Below are positions 47,319 through 57,305 of a stretch of 60,000 bases of DNA, one piece after another (position 1 is the first letter of the stretch; every line of letters starts with the position of its first letter). Both the position numbers and the translations under genes were made by a program. Origin of the DNA: Cryptomeria japonica (taxonomy: Eukaryota > Streptophyta > Pinopsida > Cupressales > Cupressaceae); contig NC_081405.1 of the NCBI RefSeq assembly GCF_030272615.1, positions 310,513,235 to 310,573,234 of the forward strand. Direction: 5' to 3'. The notes below the pieces were generated by a model that saw only the letters and a list, made by a program, of their open reading frames with translations, ran no database searches and was not told the origin of the DNA.

Positions 47319-47383
<65 letters not shown>
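47319..47383 (+). repeat. (GA)n microsatellite, right arm
   Basis: A pure AG run, the inverse of the left (CT)n arm. Confidence 0.95.
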
Positions 47384-47386
<3 letters not shown>

Positions 47387-48090
47387 AAGAGGTGGATAGA
47401 GGGATTGGGAGAGAAAGAGAGACCTAAGAGGTGAAGGGAGGAAAGGTGAGAGAGAGAGAAAGAGAGAGTCTGAGTGAGAGGGAGGAAGGGGTGGAAGGAT
47501 ATTACAAGAGACTAGAGAGAGAGAGGGTTGAAGAGAGGGAGAGAGGAAGAGAGTGAGAAAGAGAGGTAATGAGAAAGGGAGAGAGGGAGGGAGAGGGGAG
47601 AGGGAGAGAATGAGAGAGACAAACCTGAGAGAAGGAGAGAGTGAGATAGAGAGAACAAGGATGAGAGGGAGAGACTTCAGAGAGAGAGAGACTTTATAGA
47701 AGAGGAGAGAGAGAGAGATAGATAAAGGTTGATAGCCAGAGATGTGATAGAGAGAAGGAGAGAGACATGCGAGAAAGAGAAATGGAGTGAGAGGGGGAGA
47801 GATAAAGAGAGTTAGAGGGAAAGCAATACTTGACAAAGGAAGAGAAAGGGAGGGGGAGGGAGAGGGAGAGAATGAGAGAGAGACACTTAAGAGATGGGGA
47901 GAGAGTGATAGATAGAGATATTTGAGAGAGGGGGAGAAAGAGAGGGATATATTAAAGAGAGAAAGAGGGTGAGGGAGATGAGAAAGAGACAAAGAGATAC
48001 CCGAGAGAGGGAAGAAAGTAGAGAGGGAGATGCCTAAGAGACAAAAAGGTAGGGGTTAAGGAAGAGAGAGGGGGAATGTCGGGAAGATAT
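47384..48090 (+). repeat. Degenerate GA-rich purine tract
   Basis: About 700 bases of GAGAGAGGGAGA-type purine-rich DNA with scattered ACCTAAGAG/ACTTAAGAG words roughly every 60-90 bases, suggesting a diverged tandem repeat. The Ser/Leu-rich minus-strand frame here is spurious. Confidence 0.85.
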
Positions 48091-48378
48091 GAGAGACATA
48101 ATGCTGATATGAGCATGCTGATTACTGAAATTTGACTAAGTTTGAAATTTATAAGAATACTCAAAAAAACTAGAATATGCATTATAACTCTTAGAGATCT
48201 GGAACCACTCTCAAACATCCTGACAATATATACATAAAATATAACTTAAAGTATAAGAAAGATAAAACTTATACTTAAATGTTATATTTTATGTATATAT
48301 CCTACTGAAAAACCTAATGGAATGTAAGTGAATTGCATTTTATTGACAGACAGAATCGCGTATGCGATTTTAGTTTTT

Positions 48379-48480
48379 AAACCGCGTACGTGGTTAGTGT
48401 GCTTTAAACCACGTACATGGTTAGTATTCTTTAAACCACGTACGTGGTTAGTATGTTTTAAACTGCGTACGTGGTTTAGC
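48379..48480. repeat. 27-bp tandem repeat with CCACGTACGTGG
   Basis: Four units starting at 48379, 48406, 48433 and 48460 carry AAACC(G/A)CGTACGTGGTTAG with small changes. The third unit holds the perfect 12-bp palindrome CCACGTACGTGG. Confidence 0.9.
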
Positions 48481-48595
48481 TTTGGTTAGGCTTGGCAAAA
48501 CGAGCCTAAACACATATGGGGTTCTTTAAATTTGAAATACCCCGTACGCGTTTTGGTGTTTTTCATGTTTTTTTTTTGGTGTGTCCACTTTTCTG

Positions 48596-48619
48596 ACCAC
48601 CATCTTTGTGCACTTACCC
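48596..48619 (-). repeat. Right terminal inverted repeat
   Basis: Perfect inverse of 43235-43258. Confidence 0.9.
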
Positions 48620-48623
48620 ACTA
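48620..48623. repeat. Target-site duplication of the TIR element, right copy
   Basis: ACTA, as at 43231-43234. Confidence 0.7.
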
Positions 48624-48986
48624 GGAAGTTCTCCACCTAAACCAACAATATATGTAATGGTTGAATTTGACCATTATTCATGAATACCATTTGACAATTA
48701 TCATCCAAATATAATTCCAATAACAACAATACAAAGGGACATAACACTTTAATTACCATTAATATTGGCATGGGCATTAACAATACATAAATCTCAAGGG
48801 TTAACTCTATCAAAAGTCACAAATGATATAGGACCACGAGAAGGAACAAGATTAACATTTGTGGAAATGTCTCATGTAAAGTCTTTAAAAAGTCTGAAAA
48901 TAATGCCAACATTAGCATTTGATCGTTATGAAAAATTAAAAAAGGTAGACAACTTACAAAGTGAAAGACCGAAGAAAATAGATTAA
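48624..48986 (+). pseudogene. PIF1-type helicase relic, C-terminal piece
   Basis: It continues the frame broken at 43234: GSSPPKPTIYVMVEFDHY, stop, IPFDN, then LAWALTIHKSQGLTLSKV, THVKSLKSL-like SHVKSLKSLKIMPTLAFDRYEKLKK and a stop at 48984-48986. AWA.TIHKSQGLTL is the diagnostic C-terminal helicase motif of PIF1, the 5'-3' DNA helicase also carried by plant Helitrons. Two or three internal stops show it is dead. No Helitron Rep domain or 3' hairpin was recognised nearby, so a Helitron origin is an inference. Confidence 0.8.
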
Positions 48987-48989
48987 AAT

Positions 48990-50680
48990 ATTAGAAGATA
49001 ATTGATTTAATATATCTTTCTTCAAATAATATGAAATGAATTATCAGTAATAAATGTGTGATTTTCAACCATTATAATAATTTCTAACATCTTTGTATTG
49101 CTTCTTCATTTTTATTTTTCACAAAACTATTAACACATTCTCACTATGACTAATGTAGTAATATAAATATATAATGATATAACAATAATTAGTCTTAATA
49201 GATTCTTTTTTAATAATAAAGAGTTTAATAGAAATATAAAAATACAAAAGTATAGTAATATCTCAATAATTAACTACATACATTTACTTCATATGAATTT
49301 TTTTTGAAATATGTAGCATTTTCTAAATATACATCATGTAACCTTGCATCATTTTCTTTGTTATGATAATAGAAATGCTAGATATATGTTGCTCTACTTT
49401 ATTTCCTATTTAACAACATACATTTACTTCAAATTAATTTTTTTCTATAAATTTAACTAATTACCTCACCTTAACATATATTGCCTTTAAGTAAAATATT
49501 TATCTTCTACTATTCAATATTGATTTGAAAGCTTAGAAAAATAATTTCCTTGAAGGTGAGCAAAATGTCACGTAATGTATGTGCATGGGCATCCAATTAG
49601 TTGAAAAAGTACCACTACCATCTTCCACTCAATATCATCCTTTGTATAGAGGAATTACTTAAGTCCGCAATTGGTTGAGAGAAAAAATGATTTATAGAAT
49701 TGAAAAAAATGGACCAAATAATAATAGTAAAAAAAATTGATAATCATGCTTTATACTATAACTTCCTCTATGGTTCCAAGGTAAAAATGAACTTAGATGT
49801 AAAATAATATAATCTACAAATTAAGATTATAAATTTATGTGACTAGCCAATTTCTCAATACCATGAGCTTCAAGACCTTTTCCTTGCTAGATGTATATGT
49901 AAGGTCACTATTAGGCCAACAGTGACAATAAAAAAACACAACCTATCTGAACAACTTAGTATGAAATTCATGAGATTTGTTAAGGGACAATCATGAATTA
50001 GTTTTCACATAGGACCACTTGAAGAATGGTTGCTTGCTACTTTTAAGTTTAATTATCAATCAAATTCACATTGTATCAATTCATACCACATGGGGGCTTC
50101 ACTGGCTAGGCAATATTATATCACGTACGTTCATATTGGGGGTTTTTAATTCCTGCTATGAAAAATAACAATATTTGGTGAAAATAGAGGGGTTTTTAAT
50201 TCAAGTTGTGTATTGGGAGGGGGGTGGCAAAATAGGAGTTTAGGGCAATATTTTTTGAAAATAGGAGAATTCTTAAGTATGCCAAGAATGCACATGATAT
50301 AACCCAAGTTCACTAAGTGAATCCCTCATGTCATGCCATCATTCAAGTTGTTACATGCTCACTATGGGATACCTACATTATATGTTGTGAAGTCCAACAT
50401 AACAATCAAAGTTCAGGCTCTTCTTCATGATATTGAAAATGAAGAGATATTACCAGTGCATAGATGGTTATCAAAGTAGAACTTGACACACATTTTAAAA
50501 ACCTATTTACACATTATATCTATAAATAAATTCAATGATTAAATAATATAGTATAAATGTTTAATAGTTATTACTACTCTGTGAATGATTATTCAAGTGA
50601 ATTTTTTTCATTTTTTAAATATCATTTTGATAAATGATTCCAAATATTTAATTTGCATAATATTTTATAAATGTTGTTTT
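48990..50680. other. AT-rich spacer, nothing recognised
   Basis: No gene or clear mobile-element end was seen. GGGGTTTTTAATTC occurs twice (50137, 50189) with AAAATAGGAG-like words after it (50230, 50258), a minor direct repeat. Confidence 0.4.
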
Positions 50681-50692
50681 TTATTATGGAAA

Positions 50693-50719
50693 AAATGGGT
50701 TTTACAAGGACCCGAAACC
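50693..50719 (-). repeat. Conserved LINE 3' terminus
   Basis: 27 bases on the minus strand, beginning GGTTTCGGGTCCTTG and ending ACCCATTT, identical to 6139-6165 on the + strand. The identity points to an element 3' end under constraint or recent common origin. Confidence 0.8.
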
Positions 50720-50839
50720 ACAGAGTTACAAGCTACATGAAAATAAACATCCAAAGTCCACTAAAACAAAGAGGTTGTCAAATAGGCAGTTTAAAGGACA
50801 ACAATTTGAACCAAAAGACAACAAAAAGTTGAAACAAGA

Positions 50840-52200
50840 TAGACACTAACCTAAAGACTGTAAGGTCTCTGCAATCTCAGCTTCTAGGATATTCATCTCT
50901 TGAGTTGCCTTCTTTAGGTCCTAGATCTCCTGAATGGAAGACTCTACCTTTCTCTTCAGGTTGGCTCTAGTTCTCTTCGAGGGATAGGAATCCTCTTTCT
51001 CACTTTTATCTTTATCAACATCTATGTCCACGAAAAAGATACCTTGCTAGGCTTTATCCAACTTCTCCACCAATGTGCTCATAGAGGCAACATAATTCTT
51101 CATAGTTTTGTGGCTTTTCTTCATAATGGTGTTCATGGTTTCCTTGATTTTACTGATTTCTCCTTCAAGATACACAATCTTTTTCTCATTTTCCCTTTTC
51201 ATTTTATCCATTAGTTTCATGGTCCTTTGCAGGAATTCTGCCATCGACAACTTCTCTTCTTCAGTCCACACTAGACCTGTAGTATTATGAGGCTTCCCTT
51301 TTTCTATCATTTCATCTAGTTTGCAATACACTGCCCTATTCTTTATGTTAATGTCTTTTATTTCATGAAAAACCCATTTAAAAACCCTAAATAAATCCAC
51401 ATCACAATTTATGGCGATTGCCAGAATATCATTTGGAAATTCCTGGTCTGGTTTAAAGTAATGTTCTTTAGGTTTGAGGTCTTTTGGGAATCTGGGCCTA
51501 TTCTCTCTGTTAGTGGCAAGGTAAGAAGAGTACAATCCATTAGAGGAATATGAGGCAGCAAAGGAATCTTCTAATGTGTCCTCTGAATAAGAAACTAACT
51601 TCTTCTTAGGAGGGGCCTTCACCATGTTTTTAGCTTTTGAAAGGGTTTTCAAAGAGGAATCTTTTTTACCTGCAGGCTTACTCAAAGGGGTTTTCTTAGA
51701 GACCTTCTTAGATAGGGGATAATATTCCTCTTCCCATTCAGTATCACATTCATTATTTCCCTTAGACAAACTAGTATCAGTATCATACCCTTCCGATGCC
51801 AAAGCCAAAATGGGATTAGACACTTCTAACTCTTTAGTGCAAGGCACCAGCTTCAATAATCGAAGAGTTGGCTCCGTAGGGGTAGATGTTTTGATAACCT
51901 GGGATGCTAAGCAAAGTGCTAGTGCATCTACTCATTTTGGATCTACTACTGCTATTACTGAAGCTAGAACCATCGTTTCTACTATCTGTTAAATCGGTGG
52001 ATCCATATCTTGATCCACATCACAATATAGTTGTCAAATGGTAGCTGCTAGGTCTGGGACTGGCTCTGGTACTGCCACTGGAGAGGATGCTGAAGCTATT
52101 GATGGGACTACATCTCAATATCAATCTGCTGCTGAAGCTACCAGTTGGAGGGAGGGGATTCCCACTACTTCCATTGGCCAATAATCTGAAAGAAGGGGCC
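50840..52200 (-). pseudogene. Unknown protein, C-terminal part of LINE third coding region (copy 2)
   Basis: An open stretch of 269 codons (51856-51047) extends upstream through several stops to about 52200 (Ala/Val/Pro-rich) and downstream past a TAG (51047-51049) to about 50840. Features are an acidic region ECDTEWEEEYYPL, Lys/Ser-rich linkers (KKTPLSKPAGKK), a block FPKDLKPKEHYFKPDQEFPNDI, and a long coiled coil, for example MKRENEKKIVYLEGEISKIK (about 51225-51070). After the coiled coil come a DIDVDKDK patch and RTRANLKRKVESS, resembling the order in copy 1 (coiled coil, acidic, RTKSRSS). The family was not recognised, and a link to the 54.1-54.7 kb part is inferred from order only. Confidence 0.45.
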
Positions 52201-53030
52201 CAACGGATCGCCTAAAGAAACTACATGGCAGAACATGAGGGGACACAGATGAATCACTGGGTGGGGTAGTTGGAAAGAATATGAGACCGACTACTCTCAG
52301 CTAGCCCCTACTATTCTATGGGCCTATCGGGGTGGGTAACTTTACCCCCCACAATTAATATACTAGGTTTTGGGTGGGGTGGTTTGACAACACATCTTCC
52401 TCCTCCTAGAAGCGCAACCCCTACTATTCTAATGGACTCCTCACTGGTGAAGAACCGGACCGTTCCAATTGAGATTTATGTTACAGTTATGGGTACCTAC
52501 GTAGCATCAAATCTGATTTAGACTATTTGGATTTGGTTAGACCACTCCAACAGGTGTTGTTGAGCCTCCCCGAGCTGTCCCCAAGTGGAGTGCCCAACTA
52601 TCCTTGGTTCACTTCTCCTCATGTGGATGTGAGCCTTCTGTCGTCAGGGTATTTGGCCTCGGGAAACAAGGGACAACAATTAATGACATATTAATCTCCT
52701 ACTTATAATTATCTAATCAAGGACAAGGATAAGGGATGAGGGGAAAGAATAAGAGACAAGGGACGAGAGACAAAGACAAGAACAAGGGACAATAACAAGA
52801 ACAAGAACAAGAGACAATAATGAATTACATATGGATATAATAATTCGAATTGTCTTGTATAGGACAAGGACAAGGACAAGGATGAGGGATGAGGGACCCC
52901 ACCTACTCCCCAGGAAGAAACCATGGGGGGGAGGGACCCCACCTACCCGGGCCAAAAAAGGGACAAATAAAAACAAGAAAAAGAGACAAGGGATGAGGGA
53001 CGAGGGACAAGTTCTCTTTCTATTGGCTGG

Positions 53031-53117
53031 AAGGGACAAGTTTCTCTCTTGCCCTTTGTATTCAAGTCAGGGCCCCTCTTGGGAGGGTCCCTTCCCTTTA
53101 GCCATCAGGATAGGCCG
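53031..53117 (+). repeat. 87-bp direct repeat, first copy
   Basis: It includes TTTCTCTCTTGCCCTTTGT and CCCCTCTTGGGAGGGTCCCT. The second copy is at 53976-54060, about 90% identical. Confidence 0.85.
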
Positions 53118-53975
53118 AATAGGACAAGGGACGAGGGACAAGTTAATAGGCATGAACTTAAATAACACTCTGATGAATGAAACATCATCAAAATCCAATG
53201 ACTAGTGGGAACAATAATAGCAAACCAAATGGCTGCCCACTTGCATAGATAGAATGGTGATTTGCAACCATTTTTCCCCCTCACACCAGCCCCACCTTTA
53301 TAGCATCCAGATTAACCATAGTTGTCCAGAAGTTTCCCCTCAATGATAGAATAAGAGGGGCTGTCATTAAGGGGCTTTCATTGAGGGGCTTTCATTGAGA
53401 TGCAAGCCCCATCTATCTCCTCCAACCCACCTCGGGGCCGAGTCCAATATTGAGTTCCTATCTAATAGTTTCCTCTTATCCTTTAGTCTTCCCTGCTAAG
53501 GATCGATCAATCAATAATTTCTCGCCCCCAACGGCCTATCCCTATTCATAGCAAGGATCTATGGTTGTTTCGGCTTGCACGCACTATCCATTTAATTTAT
53601 TTAAACTAGAAAAATTTCTATGGGTACTCTTTCACCCATAGAAGTGGGTAGTGGACAAATTGAGGCCTGCCGATGCTGCTGTTTCGACTGACTTATAGGC
53701 TCGCCACCGACCAAGATGCTCGCTCCTACTCTTGGAAATATGCTTTTCTTGCTCTACCAAACAACCCACCATATCTACCAACCAACCCTTGGAAAATTAT
53801 GAAGTCTAAATTTGAATATTCATATAATAATTATAATTATAATTTGCTAATAAGAAAGGAAAAGGGACAAGTTGTTGTTATTGGCTGGAAGGGACAAAAG
53901 CAAGGGACAAGGGACATGTTGTCTTTCTTATTCTTATTGCCTAAAGGGACGAGGGATAAGTTGTTTTTATTTGTT

Positions 53976-54060
53976 GGGACAAGTTTCTCTCTTGCCCTTT
54001 GTCTTCAGGTCGGGGCCCCTCTTGGGAGGGTCCCTTCCCTTAGCCATCAGGGCAGGTCGA
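53976..54060 (+). repeat. 87-bp direct repeat, second copy
   Basis: Matches 53031-53117 with a few substitutions and small indels. Its right end lies near the junction with LINE coding DNA. Confidence 0.85.
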
Positions 54061-54079
54061 CAGAGCCGACATGTTTACA

Positions 54080-54660
54080 AAGTGCTCATGAATTAGATGA
54101 ATGAGACCATCATGCAGGACAAGGTAATTCCTAGGGCTATTATAGTGTTCCTGAAGACAATGTTTCAAACAGAACAACAGGTAGTAGGGAAAATAAATCC
54201 TAACCTTATGCTGGAAGTGATTGAGGAGGATGAAATAGTAGTCATAGACTCTCGTAAATCTATCGTCCACCATGATGTATTCCATAATAACCCTAATCAC
54301 CTCCCTCCAAAACCTCTTAATGCTACTAGAATCAAAATAGTTCAAAATTATTACAAGTGCCTCCCTTTCCTAATCGGTTTTCATAAATTTGATAACCACT
54401 TCATCTAAAAAATTTCTATCATGAAAGATCTTCATTCCCTCTATAAAAATCCCAGTAACTTCCCCAATAAGATTCTCGTCTATCTTTGCATTTCTCCAAG
54501 AGACAACAATTCCTTCCTCCTTCCAATTTTTGGCAAAATACTTCATAGTTTTAGGGTTAGCACCATGAAGTTTCTCGAGGAAAGGACTCAACCACCCTTT
54601 GTCAATTTGCCTCCAAATCTTCTAGTTTTTCTTGTGATTCTCATAGATTTTTGGCTCAAC
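54080..54660 (-). pseudogene. Unknown protein, N-terminal part of LINE third coding region (copy 2)
   Basis: The minus strand reads EPKIYENHKKN, stop, then LSPFLEKLHGANPKTMKYFAKNWKEEG, IDENLIGEVTGIFIEGMKIFHDR (54591-54430). After a frame break come FWREVIRVIMEYIMVDDRFTRVYDYYFILLNHFQHK and YLVLHDGLIHLIHEHF (54310-54085). Each block has a counterpart in the same order at 4530-5115 on the + strand. The match is lost at about 54080, where the GGGACAAG segment begins. The family was not recognised. The N-terminal block contains a repeated pattern of Trp/Phe and acidic residues but no catalytic motif that I can name. Confidence 0.6.
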
Positions 54661-54949
54661 CCTCTCCTTGCTCCCCCCAATTTTTACACAAACTTCGCTT
54701 CTCTCAGTAGTAGAGATAATAAGCTAAGAAGTAAACCAACAACAAAACCAAGGTACCCACAATATGTGCCATCCCTCATAACTCATAAAGATAATTAAGG
54801 CACCACCACCATATTGAATGATGAAACAATACCCTTCTTTGCTTTGCTTAATCATTATTAAAAATGACAACTTTTCCATGCATGACATCATAGTCGAATA
54901 ATATTTTGACATCAACTCCCAATTTATTAGAGGTATACCATATCTATCG
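54661..54949. other. Linker between RNase H and the third coding region
   Basis: About 290 bases, comparable in length to the gap at 4279-4504 in copy 1. A 63-codon open stretch (54915-54724, minus strand) has no recognisable features. Confidence 0.4.
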
Positions 54950-55279
54950 GCCTATAAGCTTGACCCCTTCATTGGCAAAATAATCAGCCACCGCATTAGC
55001 TTCCCTAAAAGCATGGGAAATTCTAACCTTTTCAAAGTTGGATAAGAGGGTTTTGGCCTCATCAATCTAACTTTTTATGGTCCATGATGCGGGGGAATTT
55101 CCTAGAAGGAATTCGATAATGTTTTTTGAATCCCCCTCAATTCATATGTTTTTTATATTCATTTTATTAGCAAGATCAATAACCTAGAAAGCTCCTATGG
55201 CTTTGACTATGTGATTGGACTGTGAGCCCGAGGAGAGTGCCACAACCGAAATTTTTTTGACATAATGATTTGTTAACAC
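54950..55279 (-). pseudogene. LINE RNase H, C-terminal part
   Basis: The minus strand reads LTNHYVKKISVVALSSGSQ, HIVKAIGAF, LANKMNIKNI, IEGDSKNIIEFLLGNSPASW, EAKTLLSNFEKVRISHAFRE and ANAVADYFANEGV. EGDS and VADYFAN supply the third and fourth acidic RNase H residues. The N-terminal part (DGVAKGN) lies at 59134 and beyond, on the other side of the LTR insertion. Two TAG/TGA stops are present. Confidence 0.8.
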
Positions 55280-55284
55280 TCCCC
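55280..55284. repeat. Target-site duplication of LTR C, left copy
   Basis: TCCCC, repeated at 59129-59133. Confidence 0.8.
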
Positions 55285-56170
55285 TATTGGAATTATTCTC
55301 ATTGATGTCAAAAGGATTTCAAGGGAGGTTGTAGTGATGAAGGAAGGAATCATGCATTACATGCAAGTTATGTTGTGTTATTGTGCATAACATGTGTTAT
55401 GTTGCGGGAGTTTCATCTAGATTCATCGTCTTCACATGTCGGTCATGTCTTCACATCTTGGTCATGTCGATCATGTCGATCATGTCTGCAATAGTCACTA
55501 AGTCATGTGTTGTGTTTTGTATGTCATTATTTCCATGTGGTAGCATTTATTTGGCTCATGTGTATCCATGGGTTCCATGTTGTGTTCGTGTGTAGGGAAG
55601 AGACAATGTAGGATAACTTTGATGAAAAACAAATGGTGTTCCCCTTATCCCGCAGCATGTCGGTTGAGCATTGAATGGCTCATGGGATAACACAAAAGAG
55701 ACACTACTTGCTATCCCGTGTTGTGGATAAGGTCATGTGTTGGTCACCCGGGATAACTTTTGTTCGATGAACACGACAATCCCTCTTGTCCCACAGTATC
55801 AAAACTGACCAACAAATGTCGCATGGGATAATTTAAGTTTGTCTAACAAAGTGGTCCCTCTTATCCTGAGTTATCAAAAGTGATCAATGATGGTTGTCCG
55901 GGATAAGATAATCAAAAGAGATCAAAGTGGAGAGATGTTCCCTCTTATCCCACAGTGTCAAAAGTTAAGAAACTAAAGGGAATATTGTAGATTCCCTTAT
56001 CCCGCACATGCTAAGATGCACACAAAATGTTGTGGAGTCTAACAAGTGAAAGCATGCATTCAAGAAAACCTTATCCCGCACAAGATAGATGGTTATGTAG
56101 TGGTCCCATGGGACAAGGAAAAACAAAGTAAGAGGCTACACAAGGTTCGCTCGGGATAACAAAAGTAAAG

Positions 56171-56175
56171 GCGCA
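56171..56175. repeat. Target-site duplication of LTR B, left copy
   Basis: GCGCA against GCGCC at 57306-57310, four of five bases. Confidence 0.55.
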
Positions 56176-57305
56176 TGTTGGCATTTTGATGATGTTTGTA
56201 CTTAGTTGTGATTGTCATTGATGGACACACACTTATTTGCTATATGAGTTATTCTCAACTGATAGTATGTGATGTATTGTTCAAACCAGTATTATAGGCC
56301 AATGTATGCATAGTATTTGTTTGTAGAAGACTATCGGTGTTTGCAGAAGGAGCTTACCGGTCAAAGCATGACTGAGGACCTCAAGCAGTATGAGGACCCC
56401 AAGCGACAATCAATCTTTCTTAAGATCGGAACACTATGTTCTAGTTTACTAGTCTTTGTTTGTAAACTGATAATCGATATACTTTGTTTTGTTAACCAAC
56501 AAACTTGTAAAGTGTGATGAGTTATCATCCACCGACACTGATGCGGTGATTCTGTGTCATGTTACAAATTGTGTCTAGATGCATTATACCTAGTAAATTG
56601 TAATCTAATCTCATTGGACCGACATGAAATCAAATTCCTTTATGAGGACATCATGTCTAGGGTTTCAAAAAAAGTTGTGTAGGGAAGATTAGGTCTTTGT
56701 AATTAGTATCTTGTGACAGAGATTGAAAGTGCGAAGGACAGAAGACTGAAGTGATGCTACAATACATTAATAGAGAGAAATCAAGGATCTAACTAAGCAT
56801 TTTATGCTACTTTATAGATCACTTACTTGTTGACTACTAATCTCTTCGACAAGTTAGAAACCCTTAACTAGGTAGGCTCAGTTAAGCCTGTTCTAAATCC
56901 TCTAACAGGGTGGTTCACAGTTGTGGATTTGAAATCCTTTAACAGGGTAGTCTTTAATAGGACTTATCTTCTAATAGAGATCAGGATTCCTAATAGGATC
57001 TTTTCTAGTGAAGAAAATTGTAAGGCCTTAACCAATCTAACCTTAACCGGTCTGGTTTCTATTCTATAGATAGTAGACTTGTGAGTTTTACTCACCGTTG
57101 TTTTTCCCATTTGGGTTTCCACATCAAAATATCTTGTGTTATGGCGATTGTTTTATTGTGGGTGAATGCTTTATTTTCTATTTGGCTTGTTTGTATATTG
57201 ACCGGTTTGTTGTTTAAAGGGCTATATCGGTCTACAGTAAAATTGCTTAAGTGTTTGGTAAGGTTTTTGGGTATACTAATTCACCCCCCCTCTTAGTATT
57301 CATCA
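56176..57305 (+). mobile_element. Copia-type solo LTR (LTR B), 1130 bp
   Basis: It begins TGTTGGCATTTTGATG and ends ATTCATCA, with the TTTTTCCCATTTGGGTTTCCAC block at 57102-57123 and AATTCACCCCCCCTCTTAG before the end. It is flanked by GCGCA/GCGCC. No internal region follows. It splits the TTATCCC array of LTR C and is therefore the younger insertion. Confidence 0.75.

Larger units (their letters stand above)
43235..48619. mobile_element. Foldback-like TIR element filled with satellites, 5.4 kb
   Basis: The ends are a perfect 24-bp inverted repeat starting GGGTAAGTGCACAAAG (43235-43258 and 48596-48619), with AAGTGGACAC repeated inverted a little further in (43274-43283, 48581-48590). The inside is roughly mirror-arranged: a GCGTACGC-rich short-repeat block on each side, (CT)n on the left against (GA)n on the right, and a palindromic higher-order satellite in the middle. 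No transposase frame is visible, and the open frames that exist are satellite translations. Insertion into a PIF1 relic with ACTA duplication proves mobility. The superfamily is unclear; it is a non-autonomous DNA transposon in any case. Confidence 0.8.
52200..54080. other. Foreign-looking segment with GGGACAAG repeats
   Basis: It differs from its surroundings: higher GC, many GGGACAAGG/GGGACGAGG/AACAAGAACAAG words (52690-52830, 52860-53040, 53870-53990), GGGACCCCACCTAC twice (52893, 52935) and an 87-bp direct repeat (53031-53117 and 53976-54060). No gene was recognised. It interrupts the third coding region of the LINE. The style recalls plant organellar intergenic DNA, so a nuclear insertion of mitochondrial DNA is one option. 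A non-coding transposon is another. Confidence 0.4.

Noticed and set aside
47300-48218. 230-codon Ser/Leu-rich minus-strand frame
   Set aside because: Artefact of GA-rich purine DNA.
48990-50680. Helitron 3' end after the PIF1 relic
   Set aside because: No CTRR end with a preceding short hairpin could be pointed out with confidence, so a Helitron boundary is not claimed.
53673-54104. 143-codon + strand frame in the GGGACAAG segment
   Set aside because: It crosses the repeat and the junction with LINE DNA, and its peptide has no known motif.
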